Below, in pieces: positions 1 to 9,265 of a stretch of 48,052 bases of DNA. Each line of letters begins with the position of its first letter. Within the stretch, counting starts at the first letter, position 1. Source of the stretch: an uncultured Alphaproteobacteria bacterium. GTDB lineage: Bacteria; Pseudomonadota; Alphaproteobacteria; HIMB59; GCA-002718135. The notes under the pieces were generated by a model. It did no database searches, was not told the DNA's origin, and worked only from the letters and a program-made list of their open reading frames with translations. The DNA lies in NCBI GenBank assembly GCA_902602695.1, contig CACKRO010000009.1, positions 1-48,052 on the forward strand, written 5' to 3'. Position numbers and translations under genes: made by a program.

Positions 1-1
1 T

Positions 2-853
2 TTAGATAAAGAAATAAATTTAAATATAAGAGAATTAACTAAGAATTCATTTATAGAATCAAGAGAATATACAATTACAGAATCATTATTTTCAGATGGT
101 ATTAAAAATGGTGTGTCATCAGATATTTTAATTAAAATTATAAGCCTTTTTAGTTTTGATCTGGATTTTCAAAGAGATATTAGAGTCGATACAGTTGTTT
201 CAATATCCTATGAATTTGATGAAATAATTGAAACAGGTAGATTAGAATATAACGATATTAAATATGCTTCTATAATAATTGATGGGAAACAATTAGAATA
301 TTTTAAGTTTATTACAGATGATGGTTATATTGATTATTTTAACAGAGAGGGCAAAAATGTTAAAAAATCAATATTAAAGACACCTTTAGATGGTGCAAGA
401 ATTTCTTCAAATTTTGGTATGCGTAAACATCCTATCTCAGGTTTCAATAAAATGCATAAAGGTGTCGATTTTGCTGCACCTACGGGAACACCAATTTATG
501 CTGGAGGCAATGGAATTATTGAATACATTGGAACGAATGGAGGATATGGAAAATATATTCGTATAAGGCATAATAATGGATATAAAACGGCGTATGCACA
601 TTTGTCAAATTATAAGAAAGGTATTTCTAAAGGAGTAAGAGTTAACCAAGGTGAAGTTATAGGTTATGTAGGTAGTACAGGAAATTCTACAGGACCTCAT
701 CTTCATTATGAAATTATTCATCAAAATAAATATATAAATCCATTAAAACTAAAACTCCCTTCTGGAAAAATACTTGAGGGTATTGAATTAGAAAAATTTA
801 AAGAAGAGTATAAAATAATATATGCAGATCATTTAAGTATGTTATACGAATAA
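2..853 (+). CDS. M23 family murein metallopeptidase, 5' end cut by window edge
   Basis: This is a zinc endopeptidase of the LytM/MepM type, expected to cleave peptide cross-links of peptidoglycan in the periplasm. The C-terminal half carries the M23 core: an HxxxxxxD ligand region (HKGVDFAAPTGTPI), then AYAHLS, then the GPHLHYE motif that supplies the last zinc ligands. The preceding segment (DLDFQRDIRVDTVVSI) matches the linker domain that precedes M23 in YebA/MepM-like proteins. A GTG at 113 could be read as a start, but the frame is open back to base 2 and the upstream residues (ITESLFSDG) fit the same linker family. The gene therefore almost certainly begins outside the window and lacks its N-terminus and export signal here. 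Its stop at 851-853 directly abuts the stop of the opposing gene. Confidence 0.88.
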   Translation, partial: LDKEINLNIRELTKNSFIESREYTITESLFSDGIKNGVSSDILIKIISLFSFDLDFQRDIRVDTVVSISYEFDEIIETGRLEYNDIKYASIIIDGKQLEYFKFITDDGYIDYFNREGKNVKKSILKTPLDGARISSNFGMRKHPISGFNKMHKGVDFAAPTGTPIYAGGNGIIEYIGTNGGYGKYIRIRHNNGYKTAYAHLSNYKKGISKGVRVNQGEVIGYVGSTGNSTGPHLHYEIIHQNKYINPLKLKLPSGKILEGIELEKFKEEYKIIYADHLSMLYE

Positions 854-1267
854 CTACTTTGTTGATCTTGTTCTTTTTTCTTTAGATGGCTCAGCTATAA
901 ATGGAATGGTTCCTATAGAATCATCTTCTGCTTTAACATTATCATTAACTTCGATAGTTTGATTATCACTATCTGAAGTTTGTTCATTTGAAGTGCTTTG
1001 CTTTTGTTCATCAAAATTTGTGTTTTCTTCAATATGAATACCAAGCTCAACCATTATTCTATAGTAGTGATCAGTAAATTGATAATAGTATTCGGATTGG
1101 ATTCTATCACCTGATCTTGATGCTTCTTTAGCAAGTTTTAAATACTTGTTGTATTGCTGGGATACATTTCCTCTACTTCTATTATTGAAATTTTTGTATC
1201 CACCAGGTTTTTTAAAACTGGTTCTTCTATTAGTCTTGTAAGCGGTTCTACCGATTTTTTTATACAT
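854..1267 (-). CDS. DUF4167 domain protein
   Basis: A 137-aa protein of unknown function with a DUF4167 domain, a family I know as essentially alphaproteobacterial. The conserved N-terminal part (about residues 20-80) is rich in Arg, Asn, Gly and Tyr, includes the block LAKEASRSGDRIQSEYYYQ, and looks suited to binding nucleic acid. The C-terminal 50 residues are acidic, Ser/Thr/Asn-rich and probably disordered. The ATG is at 1265-1267. It follows prmC on the same strand after about 75 bases, matching the usual alphaproteobacterial order prfA-prmC-DUF4167. A role in translation or RNA handling is inferred from the neighbours only. Confidence 0.85.
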   Translation of the reverse strand: MYKKIGRTAYKTNRRTSFKKPGGYKNFNNRSRGNVSQQYNKYLKLAKEASRSGDRIQSEYYYQFTDHYYRIMVELGIHIEENTNFDEQKQSTSNEQTSDSDNQTIEVNDNVKAEDDSIGTIPFIAEPSKEKRTRSTK

Positions 1268-1342
1268 ATTGTTTGGAAATTAAAAATTTTATAAATTATT
1301 AATCTTTTCATTAGGTATACAGTTCATTTGATTTATTTCAAC

Positions 1343-2173
1343 TTATATCTTTGAAAAACTAAGAATTCTCTGTATTCCTTGAAGGTCATTAACTATTTTA
1401 TTCAAATATAATCCAGAATTTTCAAATATTTCTTCACAATCTTGTCTCTGATTAATACCAATTTCACATATAAAATATGCACTTTTATTCATTAAATTTT
1501 TTAGATTATTTGAATATTCTCTGTAAAATTTCAACCCATCATCTCCTCCAACTAAAGCTAATTTAGGCTCAAAATTTTTTACTTCTGGATCTGCATTATT
1601 AAACTGTTCGTCTGTTAGATATGGTGGATTAGATACAATCAAATCAAATTTGGAATTAATATTTTTAAAATCAATCATCTTAAGTTGGATTTGATTATAA
1701 CAATTATGTATTTTTAAGTTTTTTTCTGCAACTCCTAATGCTTCTTTAGATATATCTATAGCTGTAATAGATGCATTTTTAAATTCCTTTGCTAGTGATA
1801 TTGCAATGCAGCCTGATCCAGTGCCAATATCTAATATTTTTAATTTAAGGTTTTTGTTTCTATAAATATTTAATGCTTCCTCAATTATTAATTCTGTTTC
1901 AGGACGTGGATCTAACACAAAATTATTTACATAAAAATCATTTTTCCAAAAAGGTTTATTTTTAATAATTTTAGCTATTGGTTGTCTATTAATTCTTTTT
2001 TGAAGATAAGATTTAAATTTAACAATATCAATATTATCTATATTTAGATTACTTAGAATAATTTCATTATTTTTTTTTGAAGCATACTTTAGTAAAATTC
2101 TTAGATCTAGTTCTGGATTACTTATATTTTTTTGTTTTAATTTAGTTAAACTCTCTTTAATTAAATTATTCAT
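1343..2173 (-). CDS. prmC: Peptide chain release factor N5-glutamine methyltransferase PrmC
   Basis: Methylates the glutamine of the GGQ motif in class 1 release factors using S-adenosylmethionine, which raises termination efficiency. At 276 aa the length is normal. An N-terminal helical substrate-binding domain (about 1-85) is followed by a Rossmann methyltransferase domain with the SAM loop [10 protein letters not shown] (residues 113-122) and the diagnostic NPPY motif (182-185) that grips the glutamine side chain. Its ATG overlaps the end of prfA by 8 bases, so enzyme and substrate (RF1) are encoded together and probably translationally coupled. Confidence 0.96.
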   Translation of the reverse strand: MNNLIKESLTKLKQKNISNPELDLRILLKYASKKNNEIILSNLNIDNIDIVKFKSYLQKRINRQPIAKIIKNKPFWKNDFYVNNFVLDPRPETELIIEEALNIYRNKNLKLKILDIGTGSGCIAISLAKEFKNASITAIDISKEALGVAEKNLKIHNCYNQIQLKMIDFKNINSKFDLIVSNPPYLTDEQFNNADPEVKNFEPKLALVGGDDGLKFYREYSNNLKNLMNKSAYFICEIGINQRQDCEEIFENSGLYLNKIVNDLQGIQRILSFSKI

Positions 2174-3242
2174 TTTTCATATTTGCTAACTTTGTACTCT
2201 CTTCTTCAGCAATTAAAGGATTTATCAACTCATCTATTTTACCCTCAAGTATTTCTGACAGATTATACAATGTAAGATTTATTCTATGATCAGAGACCCT
2301 TCCTTGAGGAAAATTATAGGTTCTTATTCTTTCAGATCTATCTCCAGAACCTACTTGATTTTTTCTTTGCTCAGATCTTTCTTTGTTTTTTTCTTGTATT
2401 TGATTGTCTAGTAATCTTGATCGTAAAATCTTTAAAGCTTTTGCTTTATTTTTATGTTGAGATTTTTCATCTTGTTGAGAAACTACTATACCAGTTGGAA
2501 TATGTGTTATTCTAACGGCACTATCAGTAGTGTTGACAGATTGTCCTCCTGGTCCACTTGATCTAAAAACATCAATTCTTAGATCTTTATCAAGAATTTC
2601 AATATCAACCTCTTGAGCTTCAGGTAGAACTGCCACAGTAGCAGCTGATGTGTGAACTCTTCCACTACTTTCTGTCGTTGGAACCCTTTGAACTCTATGA
2701 ACACCAGATTCGAATTTTAATTTTGAAAAAACATTTAGTCCTGAAATATTACAAATAGCCTCCTTTACTCCTTTTAAACCTGTTTCAGATATTGATAAAA
2801 TATCAAACTTCCATGAATTTAAATCAGCATATCTCTGATACATATTCAATAAATCAGAAGCGAAAAGTGATGCTTCATCACCTCCAGTACCAGCTCTAAT
2901 TTCCAAAATTGAATTTTTAGAGTCATTTTCATCTTTTGGTATTAGTAATTTTAACAATTCCTGTTCAAGATCTTTGATTTGATTTTTTTTTTCAATTAGT
3001 TCTGATTCAGCTATTTTACTTATTTCTAGATCATTATCTTTTAATAACTCATTAAGATTTAGTATATCTTTTTGTAAATTATTGTATTCTTGAATTTTTT
3101 CTACGATTGGTCGAAGGTCAGAATATTCTCTGTTTAATTTAATTAATTCATTTGAACCAATATTATTTATATTGTTTAATGAATTTTGAATTAATTTAAA
3201 TTTTTCTAAAATTACTGAAAATTGTTTATCTAGATTTATCAT
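2166..3242 (-). CDS. prfA: Peptide chain release factor 1
   Basis: RF1 recognises UAA and UAG stop codons and triggers peptide release. The 358-aa protein has the GGQ loop ([20 protein letters not shown] at 232-234) and the stop-codon reading tripeptide of the PxT class (PTT, 188-190, in [13 protein letters not shown]). The PxT motif marks RF1 rather than RF2, which has SPF. The N-terminal part is a long helical coiled region. The start overlaps the 3' end of hisS by 17 bases, and the 3' end overlaps prmC by 8 bases. Confidence 0.97.
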   Translation of the reverse strand: MINLDKQFSVILEKFKLIQNSLNNINNIGSNELIKLNREYSDLRPIVEKIQEYNNLQKDILNLNELLKDNDLEISKIAESELIEKKNQIKDLEQELLKLLIPKDENDSKNSILEIRAGTGGDEASLFASDLLNMYQRYADLNSWKFDILSISETGLKGVKEAICNISGLNVFSKLKFESGVHRVQRVPTTESSGRVHTSAATVAVLPEAQEVDIEILDKDLRIDVFRSSGPGGQSVNTTDSAVRITHIPTGIVVSQQDEKSQHKNKAKALKILRSRLLDNQIQEKNKERSEQRKNQVGSGDRSERIRTYNFPQGRVSDHRINLTLYNLSEILEGKIDELINPLIAEEESTKLANMKNE

Positions 3243-4470
3243 TCAAATGATTAAATATTTGATTAAGCTTTAATTCTTTTTGTTCACCAGTCATCAAATT
3301 TTTAATAGTAAAAAAATTACCATAAAACTCATTTTCTCCAATAATAATTATATGTGATGCTGAAGATGTATTAGCTTTTGTAAATGATTTTTTTAAATTG
3401 TATTTATAATTCCAGTAATATGAAATTCTATTTTCAGATAAATATTTTTGTAGATGAAGAAAATAATCTATAAATTTTTCATTTGTTATTGCGATATGAA
3501 TAGTTGAGATTACTTTTTTTTCAGACTCCATTAACAATGCAATTCTTTCAATACCTGCGGCCCATCCAATTCCAGGTATATCAGGTCCTCCTAATACTTT
3601 TATTAAACCATCATATCTTCCTCCACCTAATAAGGTGTCTTGACTTCCTAAATTATCAGATTTGTATTCGAATACTGTATTACAATAATAATCAAGACCT
3701 CTAACGAGATTAGAATTTTCTTCAAAATTAATTTCTAGTAAATTTAATGATCTTTTAAGATCTTCGTAGTGCTTTTTAGCTTCATCGGTTAAGTATTCAT
3801 ATATTTTTGGTGACAAAAGTGAAATTTCAACATCCTCCTCATTTTTTGAATCTAATATCCTTAATGGGTTAGTATCAATTTTTTTAATACTTTCTTCAGA
3901 TAGTTTTTTTTTATGAGTGTTAAAATATTTTGTAAGATTTTTTTTAAAATCAATTAAAGTTTTTTTATCTCCTAAAGAGTTTATTTGAAGTGTTATTTTA
4001 GATTTAGGTAAAAGTTCTTTTAAAATATTGTTGGACAATAAAATTAATTCAACATCTGCAAGAAAATCTTTTGTTCCAAACATTTCAAAATTTATTTGAT
4101 TAAATTGTCTATATCTACCCTTTTGAGGTCTTTCTCTTCTAAACATTGGTCCAATACCAAAAATTTTTAATGGAATATCATTCAAGAGATTATTAGTGAT
4201 TGCAGCTCTAATCATAGGAGTCGTATACTCAGGGCGTAATGTTAAATATTCATTATTTCGATCTTCAAATGAATACATTTCTTTCAACACAACATCAGAT
4301 TGCTCTCCAAGGGGTTTTGTAAATAAATCACTAAATTCAAAAATTGGTGTCTGGATTTCTTTAAAGTCTTTTAAATAAGCATTTTTTGAAACAATTTTAA
4401 AAATTCGATTAAATTTATCTATTTCTTCTCCAAAAATATCATGAGTTCCTCTTACTGATCTTAATTTCAT
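3226..4470 (-). CDS. hisS: Histidyl-tRNA synthetase
   Basis: Class II aminoacyl-tRNA synthetase that charges tRNA-His. The 414-aa length is typical. Motif 2 is clear ([16 protein letters not shown], from residue 110), as is the histidine-binding signature LVRGLDYY (255-262). A C-terminal anticodon-binding domain follows. The start ATG (4468-4470) lies one base from the ispG stop. The motif 2 loop with QKGRYRQ resembles the common bacterial type, in contrast to the divergent HisRS known from some alphaproteobacteria that lost G-1 of tRNA-His; this contrast comes from memory of the family. HisZ, the paralogue acting with short HisG, is less likely because the synthetase signatures are intact. 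Confidence 0.95.
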   Translation of the reverse strand: MKLRSVRGTHDIFGEEIDKFNRIFKIVSKNAYLKDFKEIQTPIFEFSDLFTKPLGEQSDVVLKEMYSFEDRNNEYLTLRPEYTTPMIRAAITNNLLNDIPLKIFGIGPMFRRERPQKGRYRQFNQINFEMFGTKDFLADVELILLSNNILKELLPKSKITLQINSLGDKKTLIDFKKNLTKYFNTHKKKLSEESIKKIDTNPLRILDSKNEEDVEISLLSPKIYEYLTDEAKKHYEDLKRSLNLLEINFEENSNLVRGLDYYCNTVFEYKSDNLGSQDTLLGGGRYDGLIKVLGGPDIPGIGWAAGIERIALLMESEKKVISTIHIAITNEKFIDYFLHLQKYLSENRISYYWNYKYNLKKSFTKANTSSASHIIIIGENEFYGNFFTIKNLMTGEQKELKLNQIFNHLNDKSR

Positions 4471-4471
4471 T

Positions 4472-5569
4472 TTAATTACTAAGCTCTATTTCTTTTGATT
4501 TTTTTCTAATAAGGTCTTCAAGATAACTTTCTAAATCAACATTTTTTACAACATTATTTTTTTTACCATCAAGGTAAATCATGTGTGTATCATTACCACC
4601 GCCAGTAATTCCAATATTTGTCATGGTTGCTTCACCAGGGCCATTAACTACACATCCAATTATTGATACTGTTATAGGTGTAGAAATATCATCTAATTTT
4701 TTTTCTAAATTTTTTACAGTTTTTATTACTTCAAATTGTTGTCTAGCACATGAAGGGCATGATATAATTTTTACACCCCTATTCCTTAATCCTAAGCTTT
4801 TTAAAATTTCAAAACCAACCCTTACCTCTTCTTCTGGTTCATCTGAAAGTGATATTCTAATTGTATCACCTATTCCTTTCATAAGTAAATTTCCAACTCC
4901 TATTGAAGATTTAATTGAACCTGTTCTTTTACCTCCTGCCTCAGTAATACCTAAATGCAATGGATAATCACATAATTCAGCTAATTGCTCATATGCTTTT
5001 ATAGACATAAATATATCTGAAGATTTCACACTTATTTTGAAATTGGTAAAATCATTATCTTCAAGAATCTTTATATTTAATTTAGCACTTTCAACTAAAG
5101 CTTCTGGATTGGGTTCAGAAAATTTTTCTAAAATTTGTTTTTCTAAACTTCCTGCATTAACACCTACTCTAATTGAGCAATTATTATCTTTTGCAGCTTT
5201 TATAACTTCTTTTATTCTTTCAATACTCCCAATATTTCCAGGATTTATTCTAATACAAGAAGCGCCATTATTTGCTGCTTCAATACCTCTTTTATAATGA
5301 AAATGTATATCAGCGATAATAGGTACAGGGCTATGTTTCACTATTTCTTTTAAAGAATGTGAAGATTCTTTATCTGGAACAGAAACACGAACTAAATCAA
5401 CTCCAAGTTTTGCTGATCTTTCTATTTGAGCAATAGTATCTTTGGCATTAGAAGTCAGGGTATTTGTCATTGTTTGAACTGCAATCTGATTATTGCCACC
5501 AATACTTACATTTCCAACTTTCATAACGCGCGATTTTCTTCTATGAATTTGTTGATACGGTCTTAGCAT
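4472..5569 (-). CDS. ispG: 4-hydroxy-3-methylbut-2-enyl diphosphate synthase (flavodoxin/ferredoxin type)
   Basis: Penultimate step of the MEP isoprenoid pathway: converts MEcPP to HMBPP with a [4Fe-4S] cluster and two electrons. The 365-aa protein has the N-terminal TIM-barrel segment (VQTMTNT, DIHFHYK) and the C-terminal cluster domain with Cys271-x2-Cys274 (CPSCARQ), Cys306 ([10 protein letters not shown]) and Glu313 as the fourth ligand. It sits between rodZ (4 bases upstream) and hisS (1 base downstream), a common alphaproteobacterial order. The electron donor could be a ferredoxin such as the one at 29449-29760, but the sequence does not show this. Confidence 0.96.
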   Translation of the reverse strand: MLRPYQQIHRRKSRVMKVGNVSIGGNNQIAVQTMTNTLTSNAKDTIAQIERSAKLGVDLVRVSVPDKESSHSLKEIVKHSPVPIIADIHFHYKRGIEAANNGASCIRINPGNIGSIERIKEVIKAAKDNNCSIRVGVNAGSLEKQILEKFSEPNPEALVESAKLNIKILEDNDFTNFKISVKSSDIFMSIKAYEQLAELCDYPLHLGITEAGGKRTGSIKSSIGVGNLLMKGIGDTIRISLSDEPEEEVRVGFEILKSLGLRNRGVKIISCPSCARQQFEVIKTVKNLEKKLDDISTPITVSIIGCVVNGPGEATMTNIGITGGGNDTHMIYLDGKKNNVVKNVDLESYLEDLIRKKSKEIELSN

Positions 5570-5573
5570 CTAT

Positions 5574-6362
5574 TTAGTTAGTGAAATCTTTATATATAAC
5601 AAAAGAGTCCAGTATATCACCGTATTTACCTATCTTACCCCTTACTTCACCATCTATTAGTACTAAAATATTCCCAGCATTTCCCGCTGTAATATTATAA
5701 TTCAATTTTAGTTCATATGAAAATTCTTCATCTTTATCCATTAACTTACTTAAAACAATGTTATTTGACTCATCTCTTAGTTGCAACCAAGTAGGATTTA
5801 ACATTTTTAATGTAGCAACCGTAGTTACATCTTCATCAAATTCTGTAGATGCTATAGCACTATAATTATTTATCAAATCACTTTTATTTATGTCACTACT
5901 TCTAGATAAATTTTGATTAAAAGTATTGGCTTTTTCTACTACAGGTTCAAAACTTTCTGGTAAGTCTGGCACTAAGGCAAAATTAATTTCATTATCATTT
6001 TGATTAATGAACAAAAAATAAAATGATGTAAATATAATAAAGATAATAGAAGCAGCAAAAAACTTTTCTATTTTAAAAAAATTATTCTCAACTATAGGGG
6101 TAATATTATTTTTTTCTTCAATAGTATTAAATGATATCTGATCCTTAAATTTTTCTACAATTGTATTAGTATCTAGCTCAAGAAAATTTAAATAAGATCT
6201 TAGATGTCCAATATTGAAAATAATATCTGAATTATTTTTAATGTTATCATTTTCAAGATTAATAATGATACTTTTAGAAATTTTTAATTCAATTGATATA
6301 TCACTAATTGAAAGGTTTTTAGAATTTCTAGCAATTGATAAAATTTGACCTACTGTTTTCAT
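5574..6362 (-). CDS. rodZ: RodZ-like cytoskeletal/transcription-factor-fold membrane protein (HTH + DUF4115)
   Basis: A 262-aa bitopic membrane protein. Residues 1-75 form an HTH_25-type helix-turn-helix (VGQILSIARN, ISDISIELKISKSII), a hydrophobic segment at about residues 99-117 (IFIIFTSFYFLF) spans the membrane, and the periplasmic C-terminus has the DUF4115 pattern (WLQLRDESNNIVLSKLM, GNAGNILVLIDGEVRGKIG). In the family the cytoplasmic HTH binds MreB and helps set rod shape, although many ispG-linked homologues are only described as HTH-domain proteins. The start ATG abuts the lysC stop with no gap. Confidence 0.85.
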   Translation of the reverse strand: MKTVGQILSIARNSKNLSISDISIELKISKSIIINLENDNIKNNSDIIFNIGHLRSYLNFLELDTNTIVEKFKDQISFNTIEEKNNITPIVENNFFKIEKFFAASIIFIIFTSFYFLFINQNDNEINFALVPDLPESFEPVVEKANTFNQNLSRSSDINKSDLINNYSAIASTEFDEDVTTVATLKMLNPTWLQLRDESNNIVLSKLMDKDEEFSYELKLNYNITAGNAGNILVLIDGEVRGKIGKYGDILDSFVIYKDFTN

Positions 6363-7574
6363 TTAACTACCTAGATTATATGCCTCATGTAGAGATTTTA
6401 CAGCAATTTTTGTAAATTTTTTATCAATTAAGACGCTTATCTTTATTTCTGATGTTGAGATAGCTAATATATTGATTGAATTATCTGCTAATGTTGTAAA
6501 CATTTTCTTTGCAACTCCAGATTGAGACATCATACCCATACCAATTACTGAAATTTTAGAAATATTGGTATCAGTTTCAATAGATTTAAAATTGATTAAA
6601 TTTTGACTTTCTTCTAATAGTTTTTTAACATTATAAATTTCCCTGTTTGGAACAGTAAAGGTAATATTTGCATTTACACCATCTTGTGATGTATTTTGAA
6701 CAATCATATCTACGTTAATATTATTATTAGCTAACAATCCAAAAATTGTTGCAGATATACCAGGTTTATCTGCAATACCAGATAAGGTTAGCTTTGATTC
6801 ATTATTACTATAGCTTACTCCGCTTACTATTTCTTTTTCAATCAATTTATTTTCATCTACAACAAGACTACCGCTTTTTTTAGTTATTGAAGAAAGCACT
6901 TGTAAGGTAAGATTATTTTTCATAGCTAATTCAACCGAACGAGTATGAAGTACTTTTGCTCCAGTAGAAGACATTTCTAACATTTCTTCAAATGCTAATT
7001 TATTAATCTTTTTAGCTTTTGGTTCAATATTTGGATCTGTTGTATAAACACCGTCAACGTCAGTATAAATATCACATCTATCAGCATCAACAGCTGCTGC
7101 AACAGCAACTGCAGTTGTGTCTGATCCACCTCTTCCTAATGATGTAATGTTTCCATCTATATTAATACCTTGAAATCCAGCAACCACTAAAACATCAAAA
7201 TCTTTTAAATATTGGTCAATTCTAACTTTATCAATATTTAAGATTTTAGCTTTTTGATGATTACTGTCTGTTATAATTGGGATTTGCCATCCTAGTAATG
7301 GAATTGATTTAATATTTCTTTTTTTTAAAATAGCTGAAAGAAGACCAACTGAAACAGCTTCACCAGAAGTTAAAATTAAATCATTTTCAATGATCTCATT
7401 TGAATCAATTGCATCAATATATTCTTGCATTTTATTAGTTACACCTGAAATTGCAGATAAGACAACAATCAATTTTTTATCATTTAGTTGGTTTTCAACA
7501 ATGTTTGCAACATTTCTTATTTTATCGATACTACCAACTGAAGTACCACCAAATTTCATTACTACAAGTTTCAT
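6363..7574 (-). CDS. lysC: Aspartate kinase
   Basis: Phosphorylates aspartate, the first step toward lysine, threonine, methionine and diaminopimelate. The 403-aa enzyme has the N-terminal kinase motif KFGGTS (7-12), the block GRGGSDTTAVAVAAAV, and two C-terminal ACT domains that usually mediate lysine/threonine feedback (VSGVSYSNNESKLTLSGI and ISVIGMGMMSQSGVA). No homoserine dehydrogenase fusion is present. It is the first gene of the leftward operon lysC-rodZ-ispG-hisS-prfA-prmC. The 63-base gap to divergent ubiG must hold both promoters. Confidence 0.97.
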   Translation of the reverse strand: MKLVVMKFGGTSVGSIDKIRNVANIVENQLNDKKLIVVLSAISGVTNKMQEYIDAIDSNEIIENDLILTSGEAVSVGLLSAILKKRNIKSIPLLGWQIPIITDSNHQKAKILNIDKVRIDQYLKDFDVLVVAGFQGINIDGNITSLGRGGSDTTAVAVAAAVDADRCDIYTDVDGVYTTDPNIEPKAKKINKLAFEEMLEMSSTGAKVLHTRSVELAMKNNLTLQVLSSITKKSGSLVVDENKLIEKEIVSGVSYSNNESKLTLSGIADKPGISATIFGLLANNNINVDMIVQNTSQDGVNANITFTVPNREIYNVKKLLEESQNLINFKSIETDTNISKISVIGMGMMSQSGVAKKMFTTLADNSINILAISTSEIKISVLIDKKFTKIAVKSLHEAYNLGS

Positions 7575-7637
7575 TGACTTAAATATTTTTTAAATTATTT
7601 CAGCTAATATAATTATTGTTTCTAACAAACAAGATAT
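7575..7637. promoter_or_regulatory. Divergent promoter region lysC / ubiG
   Basis: Only 63 bases separate two diverging starts. For ubiG a consensus-like -10 (TATAAT, 7608-7613) is visible but no good -35. For lysC, reading leftward, TTGTTT followed after 17 bases by TATTAG is a plausible -35/-10 pair overlapping the same patch. In such AT-rich DNA these matches are weak evidence. Confidence 0.35.
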
Positions 7638-8345
7638 ATGATGAATATAAAATCAAAAAATGACGAATTTGCCTTGTTTAATCAGCTTTCAGATGAATGG
7701 TGGAATGAAAATGGTAAATTTAAGATTCTTCATCAAATTAAAACTCATAGAATGACTTATATATTAGACCAAATTAATAATAGAGATATTAAAAAATTAA
7801 AAATACTTGATGTAGGCTGTGGTGGAGGAATAATTTGTGAGCCACTGGCAAGATTAGGCGCTAAAGTTACTGGAATAGATTTTGCTCCAAATAATATCAA
7901 AGCTGCTAAGATTCATTCAAAAAAAAATAAACTTAACATTAACTATATTTACAAAGATATTGAAAAATCACAATTAGATGAAAAATTTGATATAATACTA
8001 ATGTTTGAAGTTTTGGAACATTTAGAAAATTGGAAAAAAACAATAAAAAAAATAAAAAAAAATTTAAATAAAAAAGGTATAATTATTATTTCTACTATAA
8101 ATAGGAACTTAGTATCAAAAATATTTGCGATTAATATTGCTGAAAATATTCTTAATTGGATACCAAGTGGAACACATGACTATAATAAACTGATTAAACC
8201 TCAAGAATTAAAGATAACATTATCAAAAGAAAATTTTAATTTTAATAATATTCAGGGCCTTATTTTTGATCCATTAAGCAGAGAGTGGAAATTGTCAAAT
8301 AATTATATGATCAATTATTTTTGTACAGCAAGATTAATTAATTAG
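7638..8345 (+). CDS. ubiG: Ubiquinone biosynthesis O-methyltransferase UbiG
   Basis: Catalyses both O-methylations of ubiquinone synthesis (2-polyprenyl-6-hydroxyphenol and demethylubiquinone). The 235-aa protein shows the UbiG hallmark DEWWNENGKFKILH near the N-terminus, the SAM motif LDVGCGGGIICEPLA, the GIDFAPNNI acidic strand and the C-terminal IPSGTHDYNKLIKPQEL block. Two ATG codons in tandem (7638, 7641) are possible starts. Two runs of eight and nine A at 8045-8062 code for a Lys-rich helix. The 3' end overlaps the opposing DUF1178 gene by 8 bases. Confidence 0.95.
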   Translation: MMNIKSKNDEFALFNQLSDEWWNENGKFKILHQIKTHRMTYILDQINNRDIKKLKILDVGCGGGIICEPLARLGAKVTGIDFAPNNIKAAKIHSKKNKLNINYIYKDIEKSQLDEKFDIILMFEVLEHLENWKKTIKKIKKNLNKKGIIIISTINRNLVSKIFAINIAENILNWIPSGTHDYNKLIKPQELKITLSKENFNFNNIQGLIFDPLSREWKLSNNYMINYFCTARLIN

Positions 8346-8751
8346 TTTTTTTTGATGAAAAAGGTAAAGGCAACACATCAATATCTTCATCTATAAGTTC
8401 TTTAGTTTGCTCAACTGAAGCTTCGCCGTATATGGCTCTCTCTTTAACTTCACCATATTTTATTTTTTTTGCTTCTTCAGTAAATTTATCACCTACATAG
8501 TCAAATTCTTTTTCTATAATCTTTTTAAGATTCTTAATCTTAGATGCGATTGATTTATTACTTTTGGAAAGCTTTGTATTTGATCTTCTTGCTACATTTG
8601 GTGCCATTAAACCTTTTTTAATATGTATACTATTACATGAAGGGCAACACACGAAACCTTGCTTGACTTGTTTGTTATAGTCTTTTGTATTTTCAAACCA
8701 TCCTTCAAAAGAAAAAGTGCAATCGGTACAATTTAGATTAAAAACGATCAT
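8338..8751 (-). CDS. DUF1178 protein (zinc-ribbon-like)
   Basis: A 137-aa protein of unknown function matching DUF1178. The N-terminus has two CxxC pairs (CTDC and CPSC) that could form a zinc ribbon, a GWF block (FEGWFENTKDY) and the family's APNVARR segment. The C-terminal half is Lys/Glu-rich (YGEVKERAIYGEAS). It starts 5 bases after the end of the upstream gene on the same strand. In alphaproteobacteria it commonly lies beside ubiG and a carbon-nitrogen hydrolase (recalled synteny); here the hydrolase is absent. Confidence 0.87.
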   Translation of the reverse strand: MIVFNLNCTDCTFSFEGWFENTKDYNKQVKQGFVCCPSCNSIHIKKGLMAPNVARRSNTKLSKSNKSIASKIKNLKKIIEKEFDYVGDKFTEEAKKIKYGEVKERAIYGEASVEQTKELIDEDIDVLPLPFSSKKTN

Positions 8752-8756
8752 AAATA

Positions 8757-9239
8757 TTATATTGTTGTATCTTGTTTTTTTTCAACATTTAAATCAATAT
8801 CGTTAGATTCTAATTGCATAATTAAAGAATTTTTAGGGAAATTTAAATTACATACTGTACTTTTAGACATAGTGACACCAGTAAAAGGTTTTAGAATGAT
8901 ATTATTATATTTTTGAGTATTTAAATCTAAAATATCAATTTTTACAAATTCTTTAAAAACAACAAGTAACAAATTTTTATCTAGTTTGTTTCTTAATAAA
9001 GATTTAGGAGTTTGGTAAAAAGATAATTTAAAATAAAGATTTTTCTCAAGAACTTTTATATTTTCCTCTAAATTAATATTAGTATTTTGCATAGGAAGAT
9101 TTTTTAAAGAAATTTGATCTTTCCTGTTTAAAATTTTTTCTTTTAATATTTCTAAAAGTGTAGTTCCATAAATTTTTTTATTAATAATTTCAGTTTCTTC
9201 TTTAATTATTGCAACTATCTCTTTAAGAATAATATCCAT
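8757..9239 (-). CDS. Unrecognised 160-aa protein
   Basis: I do not recognise this gene. It encodes 160 residues with no signal peptide or membrane segment: an N-terminal helical, Lys/Ile-rich half (about 1-60) and a C-terminal half that alternates short hydrophobic stretches as in a beta sandwich (FKLSFYQTPKS, LLLVVFKEFVKIDILDL, FTGVTMSKSTVCNLNF). The latter part could be a cupin-like barrel, but no metal-binding His/Glu pattern is visible. It begins 26 bases from the divergent methyltransferase gene and ends 5 bases before DUF1178. It occupies the position where many alphaproteobacteria carry comF, grxC and a nitrilase-like gene. Coding is supported by tight packing and an uninterrupted frame. 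Confidence 0.65.
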   Translation of the reverse strand: MDIILKEIVAIIKEETEIINKKIYGTTLLEILKEKILNRKDQISLKNLPMQNTNINLEENIKVLEKNLYFKLSFYQTPKSLLRNKLDKNLLLVVFKEFVKIDILDLNTQKYNNIILKPFTGVTMSKSTVCNLNFPKNSLIMQLESNDIDLNVEKKQDTTI

Positions 9240-9265
9240 AATTACTTTTTATACTTTATAAAAAA

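Noticed and set aside
113-853. GTG at 113 as the start of the M23 peptidase gene
   Set aside because: The frame is open to the window edge and the upstream residues match the family's linker domain, so this is an internal codon.
1268-1342. 75-base gap before DUF4167 as a possible tRNA gene
   Set aside because: No cloverleaf, no GTTCRA-like T-loop and no CCA end can be seen on either strand.
4581-4967. 128-aa open frame on the plus strand opposite ispG
   Set aside because: It lies wholly inside ispG in antisense, has no recognisable motif, and the ispG frame carries all conserved residues.
8045-8062. Runs of eight and nine A in ubiG as a possible frameshift or slippage site
   Set aside because: The frame stays intact through the runs and continues into the conserved UbiG C-terminal block; A-runs are common in this AT-rich DNA.
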